This document shows, one piece after another, positions 31,301-43,710 of a DNA stretch of 64,000 bases (the first letter of the stretch is position 1; each line of letters begins with the position of its first letter). The notes below the pieces were generated by a model. The model was not told where the DNA came from and made no database searches. It worked only from the letters and a program-made list of their open reading frames with translations. Made by a program: the position numbers and the translations under genes. The stretch lies in assembly GCA_027886185.1 (NCBI GenBank), contig WOAB01000226.1, positions 2,790,001 through 2,854,000 of the forward strand, written 5' to 3'. The DNA comes from Rheum nobile (lineage: Eukaryota > Streptophyta > Magnoliopsida > Caryophyllales > Polygonaceae).

Positions 31301-31614
31301 TTTGACATATCAATTATGTTCCATGTTATACTTAGACATTTACTAATTTCATGCCTTCTTAATGCAAAGTCATGGGGTGCAATAATGCAATGTTAATTAC
31401 CTGCCCACTAATGTGCTTCCTTTGTGCCAGATGTTGTAGGGTGCCCTATTAATATTGGGACAATGAAAAACACTCCTATAGGTGCTCAACTACTAGAGTG
31501 TCACCTCATAAACAAGAGGTAAAGCTTACATGCTTCCCTTTTTCATGCCATCCATCACATACGTCGAGCAAATGTTGCACTTACCCTGCGTTTGACCACT
31601 TCTCATACGCACAG

Positions 31615-32056
31615 GGGAACTCACGATCAAGGTGCCCATGTGGGGCAGTATAGGCGATGACTTCCTTGAGCGCAGCAAGCGGGCCAAAACCCCATACATT
31701 GTTGCTTTGGCATCCATGAACGTGCGACAGTGGAATGGTACTGTAGCCCTCTTCCAATTGTTTATCAGTTTATATACCTGCATACCAAACAACCTAAGGC
31801 CATTAGATAAATGCGCAGGTGACGTATATTTGTCCACCACCTCGGCTATAACACTATATGATACCGAGGACATATCTGCTATCAAGCAATTGAGGGATGT
31901 AATGAGGTACATGCTTGAACTACACGTAGAACTATATGGTACTGTAATTACAACTATATCTCTAATTCTCACCTCTTCAACATTCCAGTACCGACGGCCA
32001 TCCATCCATGCAAGTTCTGCCAGGAAAGGAACGCTCTTAGAGCTACTGCTTGCTTG
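31615..32056 (+). pseudogene. RPA1-like gene, later exon(s)
   Basis: In frame with the first exon across the large intron. It begins GELTIKVPMWG and contains YIVALASMNVRQWNGTVAL, matching an RPA-type OB fold. Near 32010 a C-x2-C pair (CKFC in another frame) resembles the RPA C-terminal zinc finger and suggests one more intron or a frameshift. The remainder runs directly into helicase coding. Confidence 0.55.
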
Positions 32057-34055
32057 ACATTGAAGAGCTCCTTGCAAAAAACGGGAAAACATTGACTGAC
32101 TACCCGGGAATACCGATGCCAGATAAGCAACTACTCACCGCAATGGACAATCGACTTATAAGAGAATAACTCTCCTACAATGCCAAAAAATGGAAGAGCT
32201 GCATGCAACCATGTACCATTCACTGAACGCGGACCAAAAAGCAATCTACGACAAGGTAATCAATGCAGTGAATAAGTAATCCGGAGAGTTCTTCTTCATT
32301 TATGGGGCAGAAGGAACATGGAAAACTTATCTCTATAAGACAATAATGGCCCGTATAAGATCACAAGGGAACATCGTCCTTGCCGTAGCATCGTTGGGTA
32401 AGTATTGAGCTACGTTCGCTTACTCCGATAATATTTTCATACCTATTCCATTTCTTAGCAATGAAAAATACATGCAAAAAACACAGGATGCTAATGTCTA
32501 TTACACCCGTTGTAGATCCGTAATAATAACATTACAATGTCGTTAAGTACCTGGTGGTTAAATGTTGCCTTCATATACAAAATAAGATACCCCACATATT
32601 CAATTATGCTGACCTCTAACACTTTTGCTCCCCACAGGTATTGCTTCCCTTCTATTACCAAGAGGCCGGACAGCCCACAGCAGGTTTCTAATCCCAATCG
32701 AGCTGCTTGATAAAAGTACATGTGGTATTAAACAAAACACTCAATTAGCACAACTGATGCATGAAGTCAAACTGATTATTTGGGATGAAGCTCCAATGAC
32801 TCATAGATATGCATTCGAGGCATTGAACAGAACATTGCAAGACATCCAAAGCATCAAACATGCCAACAACAAACACAAGCTGTTTGGCGGTATAACGGTA
32901 CTACTAGGAGAAGATTTCAGGCAAATACTACCAGTAATTAGCAAAGGGAAACGAAAAGACATCGTTCAAGCTTGCATCAGCAACTCACCTATTTGGAGCC
33001 ATTATCAAGTGCTCACGTTAACAAAGAGCATGAGGGTGAATGACCAACGGGCCAATGGCGAGATTGACATCCACAAACAACAATTCAACAACTGGATTCA
33101 AAAGATCGGGGATGGAAATGCTGAATCAATAGCGCTAGACAATGAAGAGGAAGAAATTAAACATGGACTGAGATCCCACAAGAGTTCATAATTGCACCAG
33201 GGGAAAATCCGATTGAGCAGCTAATTGACAAAGTCTTTCCAGATTTCATAGCAAACGAAACCAACCCGTCATACCTCCAAGATAGAGCTATCCTGACCCC
33301 CTTAAATGAAGATGCATATCAGATAACCAGTTATATGTTCAAACGTCTACATGGGAAAAAGGAAGACATACAAAAGCGCTGATGAGATTTGCAAGGCATC
33401 TACCGATGTGGCTGAACAAGAGCATTTGTACCCACCCGAATTCTTAAACATCCAAGATTTCCCCGGTACATTGCGCTTACATTTCCATACACTATGCCTA
33501 ATAAGTTGTAAAATCAGCAACTAATGAAAATAACATGGATACTAAATTACAGGAATCCCACCACACGCACTTGAACTGAAGGAAGGGTTGTCGGTGATGC
33601 TTCTAAGGAATGTCAACCCTTCACAAGGACTGTGCAACGACACTCGTCTCATCATTACGCATTTGGGGGAGTGGGTTGTTGAGGCTGAGATTATAACGGG
33701 CACGCGCGTAGGAAATAAAGTCCTAATTCCTAGGATAACACTAAGCATCACCCAATCAAAATGGACATTCATAATGAAACGTCGTCAATTCCCACTCAAA
33801 GCTTGCTATGCTATGACTATCAATAAAAGCCAGGGACAATCACTAAAGCATGTGGGGTTGTATTTACCAAGGCTAGTTTTCTGCCACGACCAGCTCTATG
33901 TGGCAATTTCTCGAGTGACAGACCCACAAGGACTCAGTATATTGTTACTACAAACGGGGAAAGAGCCGGCTAACTACACACAGAATATAGTTTTCAGAGA
34001 GGCATTCAACAACTTGATCACCGAAATGAATGTAAGTACTACAACCCACTATTTA
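32057..34055 (+). pseudogene. PIF1-type Helitron helicase (degenerate)
   Basis: This ATPase unwinds DNA during rolling-circle transposition. Visible parts in order: IEELLAKNGKTL; LNADQKAIYDKV; a damaged Walker A loop (GAEGTWKT, where GGTGKT is usual); a donor GTAAGT near 32400; ASLLLPRGRTAHSRF from an exon starting near 32638; motif II IIWDEAPM; EDFRQILPVI; YLQDRAILTPLNE; then MTINKSQGQSL and QLYVAISRV near the C-terminal end. In-frame stops (TAA at 32269, others near 33190 and 33380) and the damaged ATP site mean it is inactive. Confidence 0.8.
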
Positions 34056-34901
34056 AAATAAGACCAAACCCGCTAAAATCTATAAACCTATAGGAAATGA
34101 TTAGCACGCATGATTATAACATCACAAAATGCTTTCTTGGTGCGTACTATGACCAGCATGTTATAACGCTTTTACTATAGCTTGCTCAAATATATTTCCT
34201 CATGTTCCAAGTCTAGCACCACATGATACTAGACATTTGGCACCATTGGAAAGCATTAAGTGCATATCAAACAATCTGGCAAACATGAGGTATGGGAAAA
34301 CAATATTTAATTCAAATATGCGCTTTGAGGGTCCTTTGGTGCTCATGAATTCAAATAGCTCTAGAAGAATAGCTTCCTTGGCTAAACCAAACCGGCTTCT
34401 ATTGTTGCAGGGTTTGGGGCTTCGGATATTCCTCAGTTGCTTCATTTGCCAGCTCTCATGAGGAGCGACATGCTCTTTGAAACGGGTGCATTGTTGCAGA
34501 GGATTCCAATATTAGGTTTCACTCCCAAAGCTTTTTCCATTGTCCCCAAAATGGAGCTTTCCATTGTCCCCAAAATGGAGCTTTCCATACACAGGTAAAG
34601 GTTGATACAAGACAATAGCTTTCTGGGTTCTCAAACCAGAGAAATATAATCAAGCATCATATCATTATGTACACAACCAAACATTACTGCTAATCCTAAA
34701 TCGTTGATAGTTCTTTATGCAAATTTATGTACACAACAAGAGACACAAATCTCAAATGACCCTCAAGTGCCAAACCAGCCAAATCTCCCACATAAACTCA
34801 ACAACACATCAATTTAGGTCATCCTCGGTCCCAACTAACGACAATGACTTACCGCACATCCAATCACCAACCCAATGAGCCCACAACAAACATAAAAAAT
34901 T
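34056..34901 (+). other. Helitron 3' non-coding region
   Basis: A donor-like GTAAGT follows the helicase frame at 34032. No gene is recognised after it. A 24-bp unit (TTTCCATTGTCCCCAAAATG and four more bases) is duplicated in tandem at 34536-34586. Confidence 0.45.
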
Positions 34902-34934
34902 GCCCCGTAAGTAGCACGGGGCTCCGATTTCTAG
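34902..34934 (+). other. Helitron 3' terminus: hairpin and CTAG
   Basis: GCCCCGT (34902-34908) and ACGGGGC (34916-34922) form a perfect 7-bp stem with a 7-nt loop. Eight bases later comes CTAG, followed by T. This is the canonical end of plant Helitrons, which insert between A and T. Confidence 0.8.
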
Positions 34935-35021
34935 TAGAAAATAAGATTCCCCCCTCCCCCCCTTTTGTCTGTATCATTTTAATTATAAATTCTTATAATG
35001 AAATATTACACGAAGGCTATA

Positions 35022-36035
35022 TGATGAGAAACAACCCTTCAAAGGGGAGGTTTTGCTTCTCTAGAGGCTAGATCTAGATCAAGGGGAGCCTTCTTCTCCT
35101 TCCTAAGCTTGGAATGCCTCCAATGGTGCTTGAAAGAGGGAGTTGGGCCGCCAGAAACCAAGAGTAGGTCGTGGGCTGCCGGAGGTTGCCGAGGGGAGTG
35201 CTAGTGGCGCCGGCAAAGGTCCAAGGAAACCCTCCCTTGGAGATTCCTTGGCTGAGAAGAACACGGATTGATTTGAGCTTGTGGATTTGAAGGATGAGCG
35301 TGAGAGATTGATGAGAAACAACCCTCCAAAGGTGTGGCTTTGTTCCTCTAGAAGCTAGATCTAGACCAAGGGGAGCCTTCTTCTCCTTCCTAAGCTTGGG
35401 ATTCTTCCAAATGGCAGCCAAGAGAGAGGGGAGACGCCGTACTGAGGGCTGACTGGCTGGAGCTCCGGTTGAATGGGCCGCCGGCGAAGTGACCAAGGGA
35501 ACCTCCCTTGGAGGTTCCTTGACCGAACGAGCTAGGATCTCGATTTGTTGGTTGTTTGGAGTGAGAATTCGTGAGAGATGGAGGGAGAGAAATGCAAGAG
35601 AGAGATAGAGATTTGGGTTGAAGTTTAGTGGCTGCCTAGGGGAGGATTCCTCTAACCCAAGGCAATGCCACTCTCTTTAATCTTCAACTAGAATGACAAG
35701 GAAGCCAAGGGAAGGCTTAAATAGTCTAGGGTTTTTGGGAGTGGGCTAGGAGCCATAGGCACATGGGTCCACATGCCCATCCACTAAATAAATACCCTAA
35801 TCATCCAAAATAAAAGGCACTAACATAACTTAATTGCCAAAAATGGGAAAAAGGGTAAAAGCCATAAAGGCTTGGATAGGAACGCGCGCTTGAATGCCTT
35901 GGAATCAAAGCATTGGATGCTTGATTGTCGTGGCATTTGAAGTGACGGCATTTTGGCTACTCCGAGAAGGGTCGGCCTCGGGCCCTCGTCACCGGGCCTT
36001 GAGTGTCCATGTTGATGGGTGTTTGGCACTCATCA
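35022..36035 (-). repeat. 3' LTR of element H
   Basis: 1014 bp, TGATGAG...CTCATCA. A TATA-like TATTTAA (minus) lies near 35718-35724. The two edges of a 287-bp internal tandem duplication begin TGATGAGAAAC at 35022 and 35309. The same duplication is in the right LTR. Confidence 0.75.
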
Positions 36036-37045
36036 CTCTCCCCTTCTTGAGGGCAAATTGTCCTCAATTTGTGGCTAGGATCGAGGGGTACTGAGGAGCA
36101 CCATGTAGGACTTCCATGGGCGAGCACAATGTTGAAGCAAGTGAGAATGACCCGCGCCTGGTCATGAACTTCGGGATCGTCCATGGATGAAGGGAAGCCG
36201 TCTATAGGCATCGATGTCATAAGAAGCAAGCCATCATTAGGAACCGGTGGCACATGAGGCAAGTAGGCATCCATAAGACGGCTTGGAAGAGCTCACATCG
36301 CCATGGTATGTGTACTCCAAGGATACGCCAAAAAGGCCGTAAGCAAGGTGGCCGCCGACATGGTCCTACAATAAAGCAACTCAACAACAAAATGTGAGAA
36401 TATCCTACTCCCCGGGGTGGTTCTACGAAGGGCCCTAGGCATGGTCCAAAAGGGAGATGGGGTCGGTTCATGCGCAGCCCTAATGTGGTAGGTGATGGGA
36501 GGGCTGAGGTCCGGTGGCCATATGTGGAAAAGGAAAACAGTGGGCATCCTCAAGGAAATGTGTGAGATCCTACAAGCTAGGGGTTGGCCATGTGGGAGAG
36601 ATGAACTAGTAGTACCCAAAGAGAATCTCTCCCCTTCTTAGGAGTTGGCCACCCGACTACAAGAGTGAGATACACAATCACCCAATTCCCGATAGAAGAG
36701 GATACAAGAATGCTAGGGTCAGGAGGGCGATACCTAGGATAAATCGATGGGACAAACACCCAAGCACGGGGCCACAAACCAAGAGATAAGCTACGGTGAG
36801 GTCCTAACGAAAGGGTCCCTAAGGAGGCTAGGTGCGGGGCTATCCTCAAAGGCTCCGTGTCAACCTGAAATACCTTATGCATGTGGTGCCTAGGAAGGGA
36901 TGTATGGCCAGTCCATACAGGTCCATAATCAACATGATACTTCGTGGGCAAGGGGTGCCAAGGAAGTGCTCTAGGTATAATCCTCAAAGGTCCCCGAACA
37001 ACATGACAAACCTTTTGCAAAGAAAGCCTAGGGGAGGATCTAGGC
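36036..37045 (-). other. Element H interior, 3' side
   Basis: A purine tract (minus: AAGAAGGGGAGAG) abuts the LTR at 36036, preceded by GAGGACAAT as in other plant gypsy elements. A minus-strand open stretch here has two diverged copies of a phrase with PLRI-P but no known domain, and its apparent start lies in Sirevirus D. I do not call a gene. The last five bases, TAGGC, are the target duplication of D. Confidence 0.5.
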
Positions 37046-38178
37046 TGTTGAAAGAAGGTTTCCTCAAGGAACCTTAGGTGTTTTGATGATGATAAACACC
37101 ATGCATTTGATGGTTTGTTCTTAAGTAGTGTTTCAGGGAACAACAGAAAGTATGCGAGCTATCTGGAGAAGTTTTAGGGAACAATGGCTATGACCAATGG
37201 ATCAGTCATCCTAGGGAACAGTGGGAATAAGAGCATCAGAGCTTAAGAAGAAGAGAAGGAATGAAGATTCCAGGGAACAAGGAAAATAGAGCAGAAAGTT
37301 GTCAACGTTCCCAGCGAAGAGGCAAATCGCGAGATATTGCGTCTAGGGTTTTAAATGTTTGCTTGAAGTACAAGGAGACGTTTATACAAGGAAAGTGGAG
37401 ATTATATCTTGCAGATAATGGGTCGGAATTATCATGGAGAGATAAGATCTATTTATGAAAACAAGATAATGTCAAGTTGGAATATATTGTTTGTGGTATT
37501 TTAGGAAATAGTTTGATGGAAAGATATAATGTTATTTATGGGATAATATATCAGATTAGACCATAAATAAATTATATTTTCGTCATTCTTTGGAGGCCTA
37601 TAAATACAAGGCATTATCAACCTAGTTTGACATGCTTCCAAGAGAGAAAGAGGAGCATTCAAAAGAGAGATGGCATTAGGATCTGTGAAGGTTTCTAAGT
37701 AACCATTGGAGAGCAAGAACACAACTTGGAGTTCAAGAGGCGAGTTTCAAGGCTGTTGGCTCAAGGGAACGACAAAGCCGTTTCTACGTCAAGGAGAGTT
37801 GCGATCTTTAGGAGCTTCATAGGCGAAGTTTCTGAGGTGAGGGAGGTAACTTTTACGTAGTTTCAAATTTGTTGTGAGTTGGTAATACGTGCTAAGGGTT
37901 GTTAAGCTTAGAGAGTATTCTAGTAGGGAAATCTAGTTTACGTTGGATCTTTGCTTGACTTGTGTAGCTCGTGTTTATCAATAAAAGAAGTATACTTTGA
38001 AATCCTACTAGGGTAACACCTAGAATTAGAGGTGTTTCCTTGTCAACAAGTTGGTTGATTTGGTTTTTCTCTCTACGTGATTGTGTTGTTATTTGTGATA
38101 TTTCGTTGTGCAAAGGTACCGTTCCCTATATAGGAATAGTGCTTTACTTTGTTACTAACACTTGGTTTCGATCCAACA
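37046..38178 (+). repeat. 5' LTR of element D
   Basis: 1133 bp, equal in length to the right LTR and closely similar. It shares the GTTTTGATGATGATAAACACC start region with the element C LTR. Confidence 0.9.
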
Positions 38179-38180
38179 AT

Positions 38181-38192
38181 TGGTATCAGAGC
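38181..38192 (+). other. Primer binding site of element D (initiator Met tRNA)
   Basis: TGGTATCAGAGC, two bases after the LTR. Confidence 0.9.
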
Positions 38193-38229
38193 AAGATTGC
38201 TCTAGATTTGTGTTAGTTTTCAGGAAAAG

Positions 38230-40233
38230 ATGAGTACCCACGATGGGAACAGTCAAGGATACTCAATGGCGCATCCTCCTCTCTTCGAAGGAGAGAAATT
38301 CGGTTGGTGGAAGAAAAAGATGGAGATCTTCATCAAATGTGAGGACTTGGACCTTTGGGACATCGTGGTTGACGGACCAGTTGTTCCTTCCATGAAGAAC
38401 GATAAAGGTGAGACCGTTCCCAAATCAAAGGGTGACTGGGATGACGAGGACAAGAAGGTGATCTCTAAGAACCACAAGGCTATGAAACTGTTTATCCATG
38501 CGTTATGTGATAGTGAGTATAGTAGGGTTTCGGCTTGCACAAATGCTAAGCAAATGTGGGACATGTTGTATGTGACTCATGACGGTTCCATTGAGGTTAA
38601 GAAAAACAAGATAGATCTTCTTGTCAAACAATATGAGTTGTTTAAGATGGAATAGGATGAATCCATAAAAGAGATGTTTGCTCGCTTCAGTGTTATTGTT
38701 AATGAGCTAACTTGTTTGGGAAAGGTGTACACCACTGAAGATCAAGTTCGAAAGGTGATGCGAAGTCTACCCAAGAAGTGGATTCCTAAGGTAACAACGA
38801 TTGAAGAAGCCAAGGATCTGAGTTTCTTACCTTTGGAACACCTCATAGGATCTCTCACCTCTCATGAAGACAAGCTGAAATCTTATGAAGATGAAAGTCC
38901 CCAGAAGGGAACGATGGCCTTGAAAGTTTCCAAAGCGTTGAAGCAAGTAAAGACGGGCAAGAAGGACAAGGACCCGGAAGTGGCGCTCATCATGAATGCT
39001 ATGAGGGGCCTTCTCAACAAGAAAGACAAGGATCGCAAGGATCAAGGCAAGTCTTTCAAGAAGAATCCTAACATTGTTTGCTATAATTGTCAAGGAAAGG
39101 GGCACATTGCTAGGGACTGTCCCCAGAAGAAGGAGTCGAAAGATGATGATGACTCTTCCAGGAAGGAGAAAGCCTTTGTTGCCACATGGGGAAGTGATTC
39201 CGAATCTGAACCGGAGTCATGGACAAATACCAAGTTGTGTTTGGTGGCTAAGAAACAGTATGCTTCTGATTCCGAGGATGAGGTAAGCAACTCTGATATT
39301 TACAATGAATTAAAGGGTTGTAGCAAGCGTTCCCTGATAGTCTTTATTGAGAAAATTTATAGGGAAAAGGAAGAGTTGAGTGAACAACTTGATGCTGCTA
39401 GTTGTTCCTTATCTTGTGATGAGTGTGCTATTCTTAAATCTAATGCTGAAGATCTGAGTTTTAAGAATAAGGAACTACATGCTAAAGTGAATAGTCTTGA
39501 GAAAGAAAAGTTACAACTTTTAGAAGACTTGGAGAATGCTAGTTCTAAGGAGGGAACTGTTCCATCTGACCAAACTGAGTTGGAAAAGATAAAACTTAGG
39601 GTTGATGAGCTTGTTGCAACTAACCTTAAGAATGAGAAAAAGTTGTATGAGCTGCGGTTTGTTAAGGAACAACCAGGTGTCGAGGCTGAAGACAAGGAGG
39701 AATTGTTCCTTCTACAAAGGAAGTTACAGAGTGTCAATGACCAGAACAAGAATTTGGAGGCTAAGGTAAGTCTTCTTGAAAACAATGGTTCTACTAGCCA
39801 ATCTTGGTATGCAGGAATGAAAGCGCACAAGATTTGGCTTAAGCAAGCCACTGGGAACAGTACCGCTGGTTTAGGCTACGTTGCTCCTAAGGCAAAATCA
39901 AGTGCACAAGGTGCAAGTCAGCACCAACCAAGGCTTGAGAGGAAGACACCACACAAGGAAACGTGGCTTCAAGGAAGAAAGGCTTCTCCACAGCAGAAGC
40001 CTAGGCAAAGCTATGGGAGATGGGAACAACGTGGGCACTATGCTTTCAGGAACGATCGCAAATTTCCTACATCAAGGAACAATGCCCAGCGAGTGCAACA
40101 ACCCATGAGAGGTAAGTTTTCTAATCCTTATGTGCATTCTCGCTATGTGGATTATGGAACTGTTGAGTCTTTTGGTGCTAGGACTAACCCAAGGGAACCC
40201 AACTTTGTTTGGGTGCCCAAGAACAAGACTTAG
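38230..40233 (+). pseudogene. Sirevirus gag of element D (one in-frame stop)
   Basis: 667 codons in one frame, broken only by TAG at 38653-38655. Residues 1-140 hold a copia gag start (FEGEKFGWWKKKMEIFI). A zinc knuckle C-X2-C-X4-H-X4-C lies at about residue 284. It is followed by an acidic patch, a long coiled-coil region (LEKEKLQLLEDLENASS, about residues 380-520) and a basic, Q-, R- and N-rich tail. It is long for a copia gag but normal for Sireviruses, whose gag carries a coiled-coil extension. No other damage is seen, in contrast to the gag of element C. Confidence 0.85.
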
Positions 40234-41596
40234 CTTGTTTTGCAGGTAGGTGTGAGGGAACAGCCTAGAAAGAGGCGTTTCATGGAGATTAATCCCTCAC
40301 AACCTATAGGAACAGTGAGTTGGGAACTCACTTGTGATTTGGTAGGAAGTGCTGAAGCTTAAGGGGAACGATTCCCAATTCAGAGGACACGAGACAACCA
40401 GTTCAGGGGGAACGATGCCCAGGAACGGTGAGGTCAAAGCGATTGGGAACTGTCCCATGGAACCAAGGAATGAGATAAGTATCTTTGTCACAAGCATGCA
40501 TGTTTACTTTGTGTTTACTTCATGTTTATGTTGATCCCTTGGAATGTATCTAGGAATGAAGTTCTTAGACTGACTAGTTTGGACTACTTTCATAAGTATC
40601 CCGATGATTGGCTAGAGAGGATGAGTTAACTAAGAAGGAACTGTTACCTCATGTTGCCATGTGTTATGTGATTTCGTTTTGATGTTTTATCCTCTGAGTT
40701 ATTATTCATTCTTGTGTGTGCGAATGTATGATAGCATGATTCATGATTTAACGTCAACATGGGTGTTAGAAAACGTTCTTCTTTCGGCCCAAAGAAATCA
40801 ACTTGATCTTTGAACCCTCATCATAAGCCGACATGATAGTTGATTTCAAAGACCAACCCTAGCTGAGTCCAATGATGTTTGCCTCTATGAGCCCTTCTTT
40901 GTTGAGTCCACAACTGAGGTAAAACATTGGATGGTACAAAAGGCCTACCGAATTTTGATTTGGACTTCTTTGTTGATTTTTCTTAACCCTGAAAATATAT
41001 AGTCCAAATGTACCTTTATATCTGTTGGATATGCCATGAGGTTGTTTCGGTTGAGGATCTTGAAGATTCCAAGAGATTGGGTGAAAGTTCAATTAAAAGG
41101 GAACACTGCCCATTGAACATTGAAGATTGGCTGAAGTTGCAGAAGAGGGACCGTTCTCTCAACAAAAAGAAAAAGAAATCAGAATGTTACCTGATGAAAA
41201 GAAGAAAAAAAGAAGAAAAAATTTCCTTCAAAAAAAAAGGGAAAGAAAAAATATCAGAATGAAGAAAAGTTCCAAAAGGAACAGTGTGAAGATGTGTACA
41301 AAGATGTTTCGAAAGGGAACAATGAGACAAAAGAAGCCATGAAAGGAAGTTTTGCTTGAAGATAGAACAGTCCAAGTGTGGAAAGTAAAGGTCTTCAACT
41401 AGGGAACTTCGTGGTATGTCTAACACATCCCTTCTCAAAAGAACCGAGAAGTTAATATCCTTATCTCTTGATTCTTTTGTAACGTTTTCTGATATGTGTG
41501 ATGAAGTTGCTTCTTGATGATTGTGATTATATGTTTTATCACTCATTGCGTAGTAACTTATGTGGGGAACTCTTGATGAAATTTATGCTTCATGTG
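40234..41596 (+). other. Element D non-coding region after gag
   Basis: No ORF of a known family. GGAAC is strikingly frequent (nine on the plus strand between 40254 and 40645). A purine-rich stretch lies at 41155-41350. ATGTG at 41592-41596 is the left target duplication of E2. Confidence 0.6.
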
Positions 41597-43051
41597 TGAC
41601 AAAGCTAAAGTCGTGATGCATATCAAATAAATCCCAAAATACCTACTAAGTAGTATAGCAAGCAAGTCAGGGTTGATCCCACAGAGAGTCAGGTTATCAA
41701 CTTATGCAATTTGTTATCACCAACTAGGAATTAGGGGGGGGGGGGGGGGGGTTGTTTGTGTTTCTTATAACAAGCAATAAGGAAACAAGTAAATAAGTTC
41801 GCAGGAAAAGGTTGAAAATATGATGGGAAAAAGCGCCACACTCAACAGAGATCCACACAACAATAGATAGGTCGATCACGGAATTCTATCAATCTCAAGT
41901 TCTTAATATTCCTATAGTTGTTCTTATCCCGATCATAGATAACTATTAGTTCTACCAGCCCTAATAGTACTTATTACTAAATCAAATCTGAAAACCTTCA
42001 GAACTCAATAAAGCAATAGCATTCAACCAAGGATTAACAAGACACATGCAATAGAAACAACCCGTTACTATAAGCATGCAATTAACTCTCTCTCACAATT
42101 ATGCGCTCGGATCCCCTATACGCACAATCGTGTTCGCTACTAGATATGCAACCCGAACCCGGAATCACAAGTCCTAGCAATTAGGAAGATATCAATAAAC
42201 CTAGGTGATCAATCTAGATAAATCAACATAGACCAATAAACAATCAAGCACAAGAGAATTAATCCAACTAGATAGGAAAACGAACAAGAGTAGAAAACTC
42301 ACAACCAATCAATTGCTGGCTTCAAACTGTCAAGTGTAACAATGGAGATTTAGTTCTCCATTAGGATTTGTGAGAGGAGAAATATGAAAAGTGGCAATTA
42401 GGGTTAGAGAAGTTTTTTTTCTAAAAGAGTCTTAAACCTAACTTAAATACTAAAGTAATAATTCAGAAATAAAGAAAAGAAAAATAACAAACTTGGAAAT
42501 AAAGTTTCGGAAATAAAATAAAACGGGAATAAGAAAACTCGTAAAAGACTTTCAGCGCGTCTCCACCGTGGGTGCGGTGGCTCCACCGTCGGGTGCGGCC
42601 ATTTAACAGAAACTCCAGTTCTCTGACGACCTCGCCGCGGGTGCGGCAGTGCCCACCGCTGGGTGCGGTGGGATTCCAGTACTTTAGCTTCTGCGACACT
42701 TCAGTAAAAATGCCATAACTTTTGATTCCCAACTCGGATTGCGCTCATATTTTGAGGACTTGTAGTAGACTTCAAGATCTAACTCCTAGAATTAGAATCA
42801 CTCCATTTGGACATCTGAGTAGATAGAACGAACCATTTGAATTCAGCCCACTGTTCTTCTACTCTTCTCTTCACTTCCTTGGCGTCTTCTCCTTGTGGCT
42901 TCCTATGATCTCCAAAACAGCTCAAACACCTCCAAAAACACCAAACTTCGCCCCCAAACGCCATACACATGAATGTGTCTAAATCTACCTGAATGGCACC
43001 AATAAACCCTCTAAAGACTCTTACTTAAGCCCTACAAAATAGTGCTTATCA
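41597..43051 (-). repeat. 3' LTR of element E2
   Basis: 1455 bp. It differs from the right LTR by few bases and by an 18-G run (41734-41751) that has seven G in the other copy. Four GC-rich modules lie at 42563-42670. Confidence 0.9.
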
Positions 43052-43067
43052 AACTCCCCCATGCTTA
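43052..43067 (-). other. Polypurine tract of element E2
   Basis: On the minus strand TAAGCATGGGGGAGTT directly precedes the TGATAAGC start of the 3' LTR. Confidence 0.75.
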
Positions 43068-43433
43068 GACCTTTGCTCGTCCTCGAGTAAACTAATAAAG
43101 AGTCTACTCCTCCAATGCAGCACCCAAGGTCTCAGGAAGCATATCCTCCAACTAAGAGTCACCTAACCCATGCCAAAGCTCCTGGCACCAATCTCATCTA
43201 CAACACATCCATACTCAACAAGCTTAAGGGGCAAGCAGAGTACTTCCCCCAAGCTTAACCCGGACATCCAATAGTGTGAGTAACCTCTAATCCTAGCCTC
43301 CATCTATTGTTCCTTATGCCTCCCAGAGTGACCTACCCGACAATCCTTCTTTGACTCCTCTTTTTATGACGCCTCGCCAAGAATAAAGAGAAATCCTAAA
43401 ATCACTCTTCTTCTTTTTCGCTCATTTTGCCAA

Positions 43434-43594
43434 GGCGCCCTTTCGGGTTTTCACCAAGCCACTCATATTTTTTTCATAGATGTGCTCACATAAGCTCACG
43501 TCACTCTTGACCTCATATTACCCCAGCCTAATGCTGGTCCAAGCCACCTGCTTATTGCCTAGGCCGCCCTTTCGGGTTTTCGACATATCCCAGG
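43434..43594 (-). other. Conserved hairpin trio H3-H2-H1 (element E2)
   Basis: On the minus strand H1 is 43594-43558, H2 43537-43523 and H3 43455-43434. H1 and H3 carry CCC-GAAA-GGG caps. H1 has one mismatch in the lower stem (ATGTCG/CGGCCT). Confidence 0.7.
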
Positions 43595-43674
43595 ATTTTT
43601 ATGTATGCCTTTTTTCAATTTTTTGGCTTTTTTCTTTATTCTTTTTCTCCTCAGCGATGTAGCAAGTATAAAAC

Positions 43675-43710
43675 CCTCCCCCATGCTTAAACATTGCATT
43701 GTCCTCAATG
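43675..43710 (-). other. CATTG box and internal polypurine-like tract (element E2)
   Basis: CATTG-AGGA-CAATG (minus, 43710-43697), then AAGCATGGGGGAG, as in A, B and E1. Confidence 0.6.

Larger units (their letters stand above)
28277..31614 (+). other. Large intron of the RPA-like gene, with captured and repetitive DNA
   Basis: Bounded by GTAAGT and a pyrimidine-poor CGCACAG acceptor. It holds the source locus of the tandem array, a C homopolymer, a CFIm25 exon on the opposite strand and a GGGTC-rich segment. No other gene is visible; the stretches 29000-29760 and 30020-30900 hold nothing I can name apart from the fragment's intron. Confidence 0.45.
27690..34934 (+). mobile_element. Helitron with RPA-like and PIF1-like helicase genes (left end approximate)
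   Basis: The right end is a typical Helitron terminus: a 7-bp hairpin, then CTAG followed by T. Inside, in the same orientation, are RPA-like OB-fold coding and a PIF1-type helicase, both usual for plant Helitrons. The replication initiator (Rep) domain is not visible. The left end is set only by the first coding match; the true 5' end may be further left. Confidence 0.6.

Noticed and set aside
34237..34461. Overlapping ORFs on both strands after the helicase
   Set aside because: No domain, no splice context, and equal length on both strands suggest chance.
36577..37143. 188-codon minus-strand ORF
   Set aside because: Its start is in the LTR of Sirevirus D and its body in element H, so it is a chimera across an insertion junction.
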